NCBI RefSeq assembly: GCF_004342685.1
Contig: NZ_SMBZ01000016.1
Coordinates: forward strand, 1-64,000
From: Sphingobacterium alimentarium
GTDB taxonomy: Bacteria; Bacteroidota; Bacteroidia; Sphingobacteriales; Sphingobacteriaceae
Direction of reading: 5' to 3'
DNA: 64,000 nt
Below are positions 1-9,638 of this stretch, piece by piece. Within the stretch, counting starts at the first letter, position 1; each line of letters opens with the position of its first letter. The translations under genes were made by a program, and so were the position numbers. The notes below the pieces were generated by a model, which saw only the letters and a program-made list of their open reading frames with translations, was not told where the DNA came from and made no database searches.

Positions 1-218
1 ATATTGCGGATATGCTTCAAAATCAACAGACCAACCATCAAGCGGATCGGTTTGGCTGGACGTCCGTTATCCTGGCAATACAGAGGGCTAAATTCAGTCT
101 CAAACAACTGCCAATCAACGCGGTTAGCCAAAATATAAAGAGGGTGTTTGTGACTCAAGGTATCTTCTAAAGTGAAGAAGAAACTGGATTGATTTGTGGT
201 CTTTTTCTTCGCTAGCAT
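1..218 (-). CDS. IS5-like transposase, N-terminal part, runs off the window edge
   Basis: An ATG at 218 on the minus strand opens a reading frame that stays open for 72 codons to the window edge. It reads MLAKKKTTNQSSFFFTLEDT and continues through a segment with RPAKPIRLMVGLLILKH. This matches the N-terminal domain (DUF772/InsH-type) of IS5/IS1182-style transposases, which act on the ends of their own element through a DDE domain; that domain would lie outside the window. Whether the copy is intact cannot be seen. The GGGCTGACTAATTA near 328-341 could be part of the element's end, but no second end is available for comparison. Family assignment is from pattern recognition of the N-terminus only. 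Confidence 0.7.
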   Translation of the reverse strand, partial: MLAKKKTTNQSSFFFTLEDTLSHKHPLYILANRVDWQLFETEFSPLYCQDNGRPAKPIRLMVGLLILKHIRN

Positions 219-435
219 AGGGTTGAGTTTGCAAGGTTTCTACACTAAATATACGGAATCTGGTAAATAAAAACAATAGAATATATAATTAAGTATCTGA
301 ATTTCAATATAGTAAACTCTTTTTAAGGGCTGACTAATTAATTATTTTTATCCTAAACCTTAAAAAAGTAAACTTTTCCACTATTTTTATGTTATTATTT
401 AAGTATTAATATTTAATAAGTAGATAGACTTAGCT
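219..435. other. AT-rich spacer between the IS fragment and tamB
   Basis: No gene or clear hairpin is visible. The stretch presumably holds the IS left end and the tamB promoter. Neither a TAnnTTTG box nor a repeated terminus could be fixed. Confidence 0.5.
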
Positions 436-3400
436 TTGAACAGATTTACTCGCGTTGCTGTACGTATTTTCCTATGGGTCATAGGTTCCATTATTGCTTT
501 ATTATTGCTGCTGGTATTTCTTGTACGTCTACCTGCTGTGCAAAACTATATTGCAGGTAAAGTATCAAATTACCTTGAAAACAAAATCGGCACCCCAGTG
601 GATATTGGGTATGTAAACATCACATTTCCGAAGATGCTGGTGTTAGAAAATGTATATTTTGAAGACCAAACGCAGGATACGCTGGTTTCGGGCGAAAAAA
701 TAAAAGTGGACATCGATATGTTCAAGATCCTTAAAAACACAATCGAAGTCCAAGAAATACAACTCGAAGGCATTACTGCCAAAATAAAGCGTTCAGCGCC
801 GGATGGTAATTTCAACTTTGACTATATAGTTAAAGCTTTTTCTTCCGAAAAAGAAAGCACTGTAACGGCCCCCGATACCTCATCTGCTCTGATCTTCAAA
901 CTCGATAAAATTGGTTTGCAACGTATCCACTTTGTGTATACCGATGATATGATTGGTACTTCAGCGGATTTACGACTGAATAAGTTCGACACCCGGGTCA
1001 AAACTTTTGACTTGGCGAGCAACATGACTTTTGATCTGCCCAATATCAATATAGATGGTCTGACAGCTGATGTCAAACAGTGGGCACCGATGACCGAATC
1101 CAAAGAGGTAAAACCTGAAGATTTTGGTATCACCGACGCCACAGCCAATACTACTTCGCTCCTACCGAATCTTGGAACCGAAACCATTACGCTCAAAAAT
1201 ATATTCGTGAAGTATGAGGATGCCTCATCCGCCATGAAAACCAAATTTGATATCAAGAATCTTTCTGCTAATGTAGATCGAATTGACTTGAATGAAGAGG
1301 TTGTAAAACTCAAAGAGGTTATCTTGGATCAATCGGACTCGTATGTCATATTTGACCCAATAAATAAAACTAAAGAACCAGACACTTCATCTGCACCTGT
1401 GAATTGGGTAGTTTCGGCAGACAAAATAGCCGTCGACAAAACAAATTTCATATTCCGAGACAATAATCAAGCACGCACAAAAGGATTTGACTATGGAAAT
1501 ATAGGTATAAAAGACCTCGCTGGATCAATAAAAAGCCTTTACTATTCCAATGATTCCATTTCGGGTGCTGTTCAGAATTTAACCGCCAAGGATCATTCGG
1601 GTTTATACCTTAAGCAATTGCAAGCCGATTTTATTTATGGTAATAATGGCGCTGTGATAGAAAATCTATTGGTGCAAACCCCGAAAACTATAATCAGGGA
1701 TTATATAAAAATCACTTATCCATCGTTGGACGCGGTATCCAAATACCCTCAATTGGTTCAGGTCGATGCGCGTATCCGCAAAAGCCAGATTGATATGACC
1801 GACATCAAGTACTTTGCTCCTGATTTGGAGCAGATGGATGTCATGAAGCCACTAATGACACGCAGTTTTTATATCGACGGTCGAGTTGCGGGTCGATTGG
1901 ATGATTTGAATATCCCAAATATTGAATTCAAAACACTAGATAAAACGCACATTATTGCTTCTGCACGGATTAAAGGTCTGCCAGATACCGATAAATTGGT
2001 TATTGACCTCAATCTCAAAAAACTTACTACGGGCAAAGCAGATTTGGAGCGTTTGATAGCTAAATCATTGCTGCCGCAAGATATGGCTTTCGAATATCCT
2101 AATTCTATATCCCTCACCGGAACTTTCAAAGGCGGTATGAATGGATTTGACACCAATATGAAGTTGGTGACAGAAAAAGGAAATGCTGCAGTAGATGGAT
2201 ACTTGACTATGGGTAGTCGCGATACCACTTACGATGCGCATATCAGTATCGACAATTTTAATATTGGTCATCTGTTGAAGCAAGATTCTGTATTAGGAAT
2301 TATCTCTGCTGATGCACAAGTTAAAGGTCGAGGCTTGAATCCTAAAACGATGGATGCTGATGTAAAAGGGACAATCAATCGTTTCGACGCAATGGGATAT
2401 GGTTACCATGATATCAATCTGGACCTCATGGCGCAAAGCGGAGATATTGCAGGAACTATCAATAGCACGGACCCGAATATTCGATTCAACGCCAATCTGG
2501 CTGCCGATATGAGTGCGACCTATCCTAAGGTAAAACTCAACATGATGATTGATTCGGTAAATCTGCAGAATCTAAAATTGATAGATGACAACTTCCGCTA
2601 TCACGGAAAAATCGATGCGGATTTCGAAACTGCGGATTTAAATTTCCTTAACGGTAGGCTTAATATTACCCAATCCTCGATTGCATACAACGAAGAACGT
2701 TATGCCCTAGACACGATATCCCTGATAGCGCGTGCAGACACTTCGCGCAATACGCTGATGCTACGTTCTGAATTCTTGCGTGCGCATCTGGTAGGACAAT
2801 ATAAATTGACGGAGTTGGGTGCTTCGATGCAAGACGTATTACGAGTTTATTATAATCCCAATAATGAACCGCCAAAAGAACTTAAATACGATGCACAGAC
2901 ATTCGAATTTTCAGCTACACTGAGTTATTCGCGATTCTTAAAAGATTTCTTCCCAGACATCGAGAAGATGAGCGACATCACCCTCGATGGTTCCTTCAAT
3001 AGCCAGCAAAAAAATATTATGGCCAAATTATTGGCCCCTAGTGTCATTTATGGCGGCACAGAGATCAGTAATCTGGGTATGGATATTATCACCGTGGATA
3101 GCACCCTCTATTATTCAGCATTAATTGACAAAATCAAGGTCAATCAAATCGAACTGAAAAATACGGTATTAAGTGGTCAGGCCGTAGAGAACAATCTGGA
3201 TTTTGGACTTTGGATCAAGGATAAAGAAGATAAAGATCGCTATCATTTAGGTGCAAGAATGGGCGTCGAGAAAGGAAATTATATCCTTAGCCTATTGGAA
3301 GATGGCCTGATGCTCAATTACGATACTTGGTCGACATCTCCAAGCAATCAATTGAGTTTTGGAAAAGATGGTATTCGTGCGCATGATTTTCTGCTTAGCA

Positions 3401-5718
3401 ATGCGGGTCAGGAATTGCGTATCCAATCTCAGGATTCGACACTCAATTCACCTATAGACATCTTATTTAACAATTTTCGTATTGAAACCTTATCGGACAT
3501 CCTCGAATCAGATGATTGGCATGTAGGAGGTGGTATTAACGGAGCTGCAACAATCTCGCGCCTTGACACCAAACCAGTCTTCGTATCGGATATCGAAATA
3601 AACAAATTCTATTTCGGACAAGATACTGTAGGAACTATTCTGCTCAATGTTCACAATCAAAAAGAAGACACATATACGGCAGACATACGTATTACCGAAA
3701 ATGGAAATGATGTACAGTTATTGGGTGATTATTTTGCTCCTATTAATGGCAAACCATCATTTAAGGCATCACTCAGCCTAAAACCTTTAAAAATGAAGGC
3801 TATTCAAGCCTTCAGCATGGGCTATTTGCAAAATAGCGAAGGTGACTTAAGCGGTGTATTGGACATCAGCGGAGACCTAGAAAACCCTCGGATAGTGGGT
3901 GATTTGACATTCAATCAAGCAAAATTAAATGTGGCGATGTTGAATGCTGATTTTCTGATGGACAATCAAAAGATTAGCTTTACCAACCAAGGATTACAGT
4001 TCAGACAGTTCTTATTGAGGGATGGCAAAGGTAATGAAGCCAGATTGAATGGTACAATCCTGACAAAAACTTACACCGATTTCGATTTTAATCTCAATCT
4101 GACGACCAATAATTTTGCGGTAGTCAATTCTACGCGCGAAGATAATGACCTTTTCTACGGAAAGTTATACGCTACATCCAATATTCGTATCCGAGGTAAT
4201 ATGGATAAGCCGACTATTGATGGTAATGTATCCGCGAATGAAAATACTGATTTTGTATTTATAGTACCTAATGACAATCCAGGTATTGCTGAGCGTGACG
4301 GTGTGGTTAAGTTTGTGGACAAAAGCGATACAGCTCGTACCAACGTATTTGCCAAATTAGATTCACTAACCACGGCAACACGATTACAGGGTATGGATCT
4401 GTCACTCAACTTGAGTACAGACCGCGATGCAAAGTTCAAAATTATTATTGATGAAGGTTCGCAGGATGCCTTGAATATCCAAGGTGTAGCAGAGTTAACG
4501 ACTACAATTGATGCAAGTGAGAAAATCACTATGTCAGGAACATTCACCGTCGAAGATGGTAATTATTCATTTAGCTTTGGTCCTATTAAAAAGGAGTTTG
4601 ATTTTGAAAAAGGCAGTACCATCACCTGGAATGGAGATCCATTGGACGCACGTATGGATATTACAGCATTGTACAAAGGTCGATTCCCTACCTTGGATTT
4701 GGTAGCCAATCAAGTGGGAACCGAAAGTGCCAATCTTTACAAACAACGTATTCCATTTAATGTCAAATTATTTTTGACTGGTGAACTATTCAAACCACAA
4801 GTGAGTTTTGACATCGATTTGGATGAAAACAATGCTATAGTATCCCAAGATGTCGTATCCAAAGTGAACAATGCTTTAGTCGCGTTACGTGACGATCCCG
4901 CAGAATTAAATAAGCAAGTCTTCTCCCTGATTATTATGGGTCGTTTTATGTCTGCCAATCCATTCGAAAGTTTGTCTGGAGGTGGCGGTGTAGAGGGTAT
5001 TGCACGTAGTTCGGTAAGTTCATTCCTGACCAGCCAACTTAACAATTTGGCTTCTGACCTGATCAAAGGCGTCGAACTGGATTTCAACTTACAGTCCGAA
5101 CAAGATTACTTATCAGGCTCAGCCCAAAATCGTACCGACTTAAATATTGGATTGTCAAAAATGTTATTTGACGATCGCCTGAAAATCACCATAGGTTCTA
5201 ATTTTGAGGTGGAAGGAAAAACACGTCCAGGAGAAAAACCTAATAATATCGCTGGAGATATTTCGTTGGATTACCAACTCTCCAAAGATGGCCGATATTT
5301 TGCACGTGTGTACCGCAAAAACCAATATCAAGCTACTTTACAAGGTCAATTTGTGGAGACAGGTATAGGTTTCATTATCAACATGAACTATAATCAATTC
5401 AAGGAATTATTTATGAATGAAAAGGCCCTAGCGGAATATACAAACACAAATAATAGTGATTTCAGAAAAAGATTTAATGTAGAAAGAATGGAAACGGATT
5501 CAGTATATCGTGACAGTGTACGCCTTGTCATTCGTGATAGTATGATGAAACATAATCCTACCTATCGCAAACGAGTGGAAGAACAGCGTCAGAAAGAAGA
5601 ATTGAACAAAAGTCTACAGGATTCTACGAATAATACAAACGATAGCATACCAAAACCGTCCATAAAAGATACAGCTATTCGCAATGAAGATGAGGAAAGG
5701 AGATCGAATGAAAAGTAA
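436..5718 (+). CDS. tamB: TamB-like translocation/assembly module protein (DUF490)
   Basis: The 1760-residue protein has one N-terminal membrane anchor (about residues 10-30, rich in I/L/V), followed by a very long beta-rich AsmA/TamB body and a C-terminal DUF490 domain in roughly the last 450 residues. TamB spans the periplasm and works with an outer-membrane Omp85 protein in envelope assembly or lipid transport. Here it is followed, with an 11-base overlap, by the Omp85-type lipoprotein gene, which fits a TamB-TamL pair. The start is a TTG at 436; no ATG lies in frame before the anchor, so a TTG start is the simplest reading. The C-terminal tail beyond the domain is charged and Asn/Ser-rich. 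Length and neighbour make the family assignment firm; the transported substrate is unknown. Confidence 0.93.
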   Translation: MNRFTRVAVRIFLWVIGSIIALLLLLVFLVRLPAVQNYIAGKVSNYLENKIGTPVDIGYVNITFPKMLVLENVYFEDQTQDTLVSGEKIKVDIDMFKILKNTIEVQEIQLEGITAKIKRSAPDGNFNFDYIVKAFSSEKESTVTAPDTSSALIFKLDKIGLQRIHFVYTDDMIGTSADLRLNKFDTRVKTFDLASNMTFDLPNINIDGLTADVKQWAPMTESKEVKPEDFGITDATANTTSLLPNLGTETITLKNIFVKYEDASSAMKTKFDIKNLSANVDRIDLNEEVVKLKEVILDQSDSYVIFDPINKTKEPDTSSAPVNWVVSADKIAVDKTNFIFRDNNQARTKGFDYGNIGIKDLAGSIKSLYYSNDSISGAVQNLTAKDHSGLYLKQLQADFIYGNNGAVIENLLVQTPKTIIRDYIKITYPSLDAVSKYPQLVQVDARIRKSQIDMTDIKYFAPDLEQMDVMKPLMTRSFYIDGRVAGRLDDLNIPNIEFKTLDKTHIIASARIKGLPDTDKLVIDLNLKKLTTGKADLERLIAKSLLPQDMAFEYPNSISLTGTFKGGMNGFDTNMKLVTEKGNAAVDGYLTMGSRDTTYDAHISIDNFNIGHLLKQDSVLGIISADAQVKGRGLNPKTMDADVKGTINRFDAMGYGYHDINLDLMAQSGDIAGTINSTDPNIRFNANLAADMSATYPKVKLNMMIDSVNLQNLKLIDDNFRYHGKIDADFETADLNFLNGRLNITQSSIAYNEERYALDTISLIARADTSRNTLMLRSEFLRAHLVGQYKLTELGASMQDVLRVYYNPNNEPPKELKYDAQTFEFSATLSYSRFLKDFFPDIEKMSDITLDGSFNSQQKNIMAKLLAPSVIYGGTEISNLGMDIITVDSTLYYSALIDKIKVNQIELKNTVLSGQAVENNLDFGLWIKDKEDKDRYHLGARMGVEKGNYILSLLEDGLMLNYDTWSTSPSNQLSFGKDGIRAHDFLLSNAGQELRIQSQDSTLNSPIDILFNNFRIETLSDILESDDWHVGGGINGAATISRLDTKPVFVSDIEINKFYFGQDTVGTILLNVHNQKEDTYTADIRITENGNDVQLLGDYFAPINGKPSFKASLSLKPLKMKAIQAFSMGYLQNSEGDLSGVLDISGDLENPRIVGDLTFNQAKLNVAMLNADFLMDNQKISFTNQGLQFRQFLLRDGKGNEARLNGTILTKTYTDFDFNLNLTTNNFAVVNSTREDNDLFYGKLYATSNIRIRGNMDKPTIDGNVSANENTDFVFIVPNDNPGIAERDGVVKFVDKSDTARTNVFAKLDSLTTATRLQGMDLSLNLSTDRDAKFKIIIDEGSQDALNIQGVAELTTTIDASEKITMSGTFTVEDGNYSFSFGPIKKEFDFEKGSTITWNGDPLDARMDITALYKGRFPTLDLVANQVGTESANLYKQRIPFNVKLFLTGELFKPQVSFDIDLDENNAIVSQDVVSKVNNALVALRDDPAELNKQVFSLIIMGRFMSANPFESLSGGGGVEGIARSSVSSFLTSQLNNLASDLIKGVELDFNLQSEQDYLSGSAQNRTDLNIGLSKMLFDDRLKITIGSNFEVEGKTRPGEKPNNIAGDISLDYQLSKDGRYFARVYRKNQYQATLQGQFVETGIGFIINMNYNQFKELFMNEKALAEYTNTNNSDFRKRFNVERMETDSVYRDSVRLVIRDSMMKHNPTYRKRVEEQRQKEELNKSLQDSTNNTNDSIPKPSIKDTAIRNEDEERRSNEK

Positions 5719-8035
5719 TAAACTGAGCTTAACACTATGGAGTGTTATCTGCTTTTCCATTATGTCATGTAGCACGACCAAACATCTTCGAGAAGGCGAA
5801 AAATTATATGTCGAAGGCGATGTGAAATTGGAAATGGACAGCAATGTCAACGTGGAGCGCAAGGAAGCTTTTGAAGAACATCTTGAGGGCCTTCTCATGC
5901 CTAAACCCAACAAAAAAGCTTTAGGTATACGTTGGAAATTATTGTTTTGGAATGCGGGTGGAGGATATGACTCCACTAATAATATTGTAAGAAGATGGCT
6001 CAAAAACCGGGGTGAAGAACCTGTGCTTTTAAGTGACGTAAACCGCGAGTACAACGAAAATCTTTTACGCAACAGAATGGAAAATCTTGGATTTTTCAAT
6101 GCTACCGTAAGTTCCGACACGAGTATTGATGACAAGACAGCAAAAATAATTTATACTGGTATTCCACGTAAAATTTATCGCATCGATTCTGTCGTATTTG
6201 ATATTGACTCGACAACTAATATTGGCAAGGATATTATCGCCACAAAATCAGAATCCTTATTAAAGAAAAATTCAAACTACAATCTGGATGTCATCGTCAA
6301 TGAACGTGACAGAATAGATAATGATCTTAAAAATAAAGGCTATTATTATTTCAGCCCCGAAAATATATTGGTAGAGGTGGACAGCACGATCGGTGACCAC
6401 AAAGTCAACATGTATGTCACCATCAAGCCAGAAACTACACAACAAGCGAAGGAACCGCAAAAAATCGGTGATATCTTTATTTTTCCGAATTACACGCTCA
6501 CTTCGCAGGGCTACACCCGCAGACCCAATACGGAATATTTAGATTTGTTTGATGACAATTATTATGTAATTGATAGACAAAATACATTCAGACCACGTGT
6601 GCTGACGAATCACATATTCTTCGAGCGCGGAAGATTATATGACCGCTACAATCACAATCTGACGATAAATCATTTGGTGAATTTAAATGCGTTCAAGTTT
6701 GTAAAAAATAGCTTTGTGCCAAATCCGGATTCGGCAAATACGTTGGATGTATTTTATCACCTCACTCCCCTTCCAAAAAAATCTATTCGGGTAGAATTGT
6801 TGGCAAAAACCGCTACCGTGTATAATGGTTCGGAAGCCAATGTGACTTGGACACTTCGCAATGCATTCAAAGGCGCAGAAACGGTCAGTGTGAATGTCTT
6901 TGGGGGCTATGAAACCCAAACGGGTGGAAATGTCAATCTAAATTCGTCCTATTATCGCTATGGTGCAGAGGTTGCTATTACTTGGCCGCGCCTGCTCTCT
7001 CCTTACAAGTGGACACCAGGAAGGCGTTTTATTCCGAAAACATACTTGAAGTTGGGCTATGAGTTCTTGAATAGGCGTACTGCCTATACCCTCAATTCTT
7101 CGAGTCTGAATTATGGTTATATCTGGAAAGAAAATGAGCAAAAGCAGCATGACCTGACCCTTGCCGAAATCATTTACGTGCAGCCTCGCAATATTTCGGA
7201 AGCGTATCAAGCTCAAATGGACACCGTGCCTACCCTTCGTCGTATCGTTGAGCCTCAATTCTCTTTTGGTCCGAATTATACCTATACGTTTACCAACACC
7301 ATGCAAGAAAGCCTAAAAAATACGTTCTATTTTAAAGGTGGATTAAATCTTTCGGGTAATGTACTAGGGCTAATCCAAGGGGCTAGTTATAAAAATGATA
7401 ATCAAAAAGAACTTTTTGGTACGCGATATAGTCAATTTGTGAAAATTGAAGGCGATGGTCGTCACTACCTGAAATTAGGACAACATTCACAACTTGCATC
7501 GCGCATTATGCTGGGTATGAGTTATTCGTATGGTAACTCTAGATCTTTGCCGTACCTCAAACAATACTATTCTGGTGGTCCTAATGGATTGCGTGCATTT
7601 AGAGCCCGCGCTGTTGGCCCAGGTTCTTCAATGCCCGAAAATTTGGGTGAAGAAAATTTCTTTGCCGACCAAACTGGAGACTACAAGCTGGAGTTAAATA
7701 CAGAATATAGAAATCGTCTTGTTGATTTTGGCGTCGGCATTCTTAATTGGGCTGCATTCATTGATGCCGGAAATGTCTGGTTACAAAATCGCGATGATGG
7801 CAAACTGGGCGGCAAGCTATCTAAGGAATTTCTTTCTGAATTGGCGGTAGGTGCCGGCGCAGGTTTACGATTTGACTTCACCTTCTTGGTCCTACGTACG
7901 GATTTAGCTATCCCTGTCCGTGTTCCATACTTGCCTAAAGGTGATCGTTGGGTCTTTAAAGACATCGATTTCAAAGATTCAGACTGGCGTAGAAATAACT
8001 TAGTATTCAATTTGGCTATCGGCTATCCATTTTAA
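5708..8035 (+). CDS. tamL: TamL-like BamA/TamA family outer-membrane lipoprotein
   Basis: An Omp85-family protein of about 775 residues. The chosen start gives MKSNKLSLTLWSVICFSIMS followed by Cys, a type II signal peptide with Cys21 as the lipidation site; this lipidated form is typical of the Bacteroidota TamL. A GGAAAGGAG site precedes the ATG at 5708. An upstream in-frame ATG at 5684 would bury the signal, so it was not used. POTRA-like repeats lie in about residues 30-330 and a 16-strand barrel in the rest, with the loop motif GGPNGLRAFRAR (about residues 628-639) that plugs Omp85 barrels. The protein ends with aromatic YPF, as outer-membrane barrels do. It overlaps tamB by 11 bases, which implies translational coupling and a joint role in outer-membrane assembly. 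Confidence 0.92.
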   Translation: MKSNKLSLTLWSVICFSIMSCSTTKHLREGEKLYVEGDVKLEMDSNVNVERKEAFEEHLEGLLMPKPNKKALGIRWKLLFWNAGGGYDSTNNIVRRWLKNRGEEPVLLSDVNREYNENLLRNRMENLGFFNATVSSDTSIDDKTAKIIYTGIPRKIYRIDSVVFDIDSTTNIGKDIIATKSESLLKKNSNYNLDVIVNERDRIDNDLKNKGYYYFSPENILVEVDSTIGDHKVNMYVTIKPETTQQAKEPQKIGDIFIFPNYTLTSQGYTRRPNTEYLDLFDDNYYVIDRQNTFRPRVLTNHIFFERGRLYDRYNHNLTINHLVNLNAFKFVKNSFVPNPDSANTLDVFYHLTPLPKKSIRVELLAKTATVYNGSEANVTWTLRNAFKGAETVSVNVFGGYETQTGGNVNLNSSYYRYGAEVAITWPRLLSPYKWTPGRRFIPKTYLKLGYEFLNRRTAYTLNSSSLNYGYIWKENEQKQHDLTLAEIIYVQPRNISEAYQAQMDTVPTLRRIVEPQFSFGPNYTYTFTNTMQESLKNTFYFKGGLNLSGNVLGLIQGASYKNDNQKELFGTRYSQFVKIEGDGRHYLKLGQHSQLASRIMLGMSYSYGNSRSLPYLKQYYSGGPNGLRAFRARAVGPGSSMPENLGEENFFADQTGDYKLELNTEYRNRLVDFGVGILNWAAFIDAGNVWLQNRDDGKLGGKLSKEFLSELAVGAGAGLRFDFTFLVLRTDLAIPVRVPYLPKGDRWVFKDIDFKDSDWRRNNLVFNLAIGYPF

Positions 8036-8122
8036 CATAAAAATGGTAATTTAAAATTATTGATATATACCAAAAGTCTCTGATTTTGATTATATTTAGC
8101 TATAACTAAAACCTGTTTATAT

Positions 8123-9061
8123 ATGAAAATAACGGTTATCGGAGCTGGAGCTGTAGGAGCTACTACAGCGGACAATATTGCTAGAAAAAATTTTGCTGAA
8201 GAAGTCATTTTATTAGATATCAAAGATGGTTTTGCCGAAGGTAAAGCGCAGGATATGATGCAAACCGCTGCATTATTAGGATTTGATACAAAAATAAAAG
8301 GGGTTACAAATGATTATCTACAGACAGCTGGTTCAAGCATTGCGGTGATTACCTCTGGTATCCCAAGAAAGCCCGGGATGACCCGTGAAGAGTTGATTGG
8401 TACGAATGCCAATATTGTCAAGGAAGTGGTGGATAATTTGGTGAAATATTCCCCAGATATCATCATTCTGGTTGTTTCCAATCCGATGGATACTATGACA
8501 TATTTGGCGTACCAAGTAGCAGGGTTACCCAAAAACAGAATAATCGGAATGGGTGGTGCATTGGATTCATCGCGATTCAAATACCAGCTGGCAACCAAAT
8601 TAAACGCTTCTCCTGCTGATCTAAATGCTATAGTCATTGGTGGACACGGTGATACTACGATGATTCCACTCATCAATAAGGCGACGTGGAATAGTATTCC
8701 TGTTAAAGATTTTCTGGAAGAGATAGAAAAAGAAGAAATCGTGCAAAAAACAATGGTGGGCGGAGCGACATTGACAGCATTGATAGGCACATCCGCATGG
8801 TATGCTCCAGGTGCAGCCGCAGCAGCGATGGTCGAAAGTATTGCTTTGGATCAAAATAAATTATTTACCGCATCAGTGTACTTGGAAGGTGAATTAGGAG
8901 AAAGCGATATTTGTATTGGCGTGCCGGTAGTCATCAACAAAAATGGGTGGGATAAGGTTGTGCCAATTCAATTGGATGAAGAAGAAAGTGCTAAATTTAA
9001 GGCAAGTGCTTCCGCGGTACGCGCTATGAATGCTGTACTAAAGGATAGCAATATCCTATAA
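8123..9061 (+). CDS. mdh: Malate dehydrogenase, NAD-dependent (LDH-like type)
   Basis: The 312-residue cytoplasmic enzyme interconverts malate and oxaloacetate in the TCA cycle. It starts with the Rossmann motif GAGAVGATTA and has an acidic residue at the end of the second strand (LLDIKDG), favouring NAD over NADP. The catalytic segment GGHGDTTM carries the proton-relay His. The substrate-binding loop IPRKPGMTREEL contains the Arg residues of malate rather than lactate enzymes. Length is normal. It stands alone between tamL and a hairpin terminator just after its stop, so it is probably monocistronic. Confidence 0.96.
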   Translation: MKITVIGAGAVGATTADNIARKNFAEEVILLDIKDGFAEGKAQDMMQTAALLGFDTKIKGVTNDYLQTAGSSIAVITSGIPRKPGMTREELIGTNANIVKEVVDNLVKYSPDIIILVVSNPMDTMTYLAYQVAGLPKNRIIGMGGALDSSRFKYQLATKLNASPADLNAIVIGGHGDTTMIPLINKATWNSIPVKDFLEEIEKEEIVQKTMVGGATLTALIGTSAWYAPGAAAAAMVESIALDQNKLFTASVYLEGELGESDICIGVPVVINKNGWDKVVPIQLDEEESAKFKASASAVRAMNAVLKDSNIL

Positions 9062-9089
9062 TTCGAAATATAAACTTTCTTTATATTTG

Positions 9090-9119
9090 AGAGGACTTAT
9101 TGGGTCCTCTTTTATTTTT
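9090..9119 (+). terminator. Rho-independent terminator of mdh
   Basis: GAGGAC and GTCCTC form a 6-bp stem with a TTATTGG loop, followed by TTTTATTTTTA. It starts about 29 bases after the mdh stop. This argues that the next gene starts downstream, at 9132. Confidence 0.8.
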
Positions 9120-9131
9120 ATAAGCTGTAAC

Positions 9132-9575
9132 ATGAAGATTATTCCGTTTGAAATTTTGCCTTTGCAACAAGAAGGCGTTCATCCTATCCTCCATATTGAA
9201 ATCCTCGATAAAAAATTCAAAATGGTATTGGATACTGGAGCCTCAAAGACCGTGTTGGATCGAACAACTTTATTAGAATCGGGAATAGATGAGCAAACAT
9301 TAATCGAAACCAGTATATTATCCTCTGGACTAGGGACTAATGAAATGCAGTCGGCCATGTATGTCCTTCCCTACCTGAAAATTGGCAATTGGATATGCAA
9401 AAAATTTGAAGTCGCCGTATTGGATCTCTCCAGCATTAATTATGCTTACTCCCAGATTAACGCAGATCCCGTAGTGGGTGTCCTTGGCGGTGATATTTTA
9501 TATAAATACGGGGCTGTAATCAATTACAAAAAGCGCACGTTACAATTAAATGAGCGGGCAACCAAAATGAAGTAA
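9132..9575 (+). CDS. Retropepsin-like aspartic protease domain protein
   Basis: A protein of 147 residues starting MKIIPFEILPLQQEG. It carries the single aspartic-protease motif DTGASKT at about residues 35-41 and a second hydrophobic glycine segment (VVGVLGGDIL) near residue 120, as in single-domain retropepsin-like proteins (clan AA) that work as dimers. The start at 9132 is preferred: an upstream in-frame ATG at 9087 would translate through the mdh terminator hairpin. No signal peptide is seen with this start. Function in the cell is unknown; related bacterial proteins are usually annotated only as aspartyl proteases. A strong bidirectional terminator follows. Confidence 0.8.
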   Translation: MKIIPFEILPLQQEGVHPILHIEILDKKFKMVLDTGASKTVLDRTTLLESGIDEQTLIETSILSSGLGTNEMQSAMYVLPYLKIGNWICKKFEVAVLDLSSINYAYSQINADPVVGVLGGDILYKYGAVINYKKRTLQLNERATKMK

Positions 9576-9600
9576 CTCGCATAACGCCTGCAAATGCGTT

Positions 9601-9633
9601 AAAACCCTCCACAATTTATGTGGAGGGTTTTTA
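9601..9633. terminator. Bidirectional terminator between convergent genes
   Basis: AACCCTCCACA and TGTGGAGGGTT form an 11-bp stem around ATTTA, flanked by A and T runs. It serves the protease gene on plus and the DUF3857 gene on minus. Confidence 0.88.
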
Positions 9634-9638
9634 AAAAA

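Noticed and set aside
9087..9131. Longer start of the retropepsin-like protein giving a hydrophobic leader
   Set aside because: The leader would be translated from the mdh terminator hairpin; the ATG at 9132 gives a normal start.
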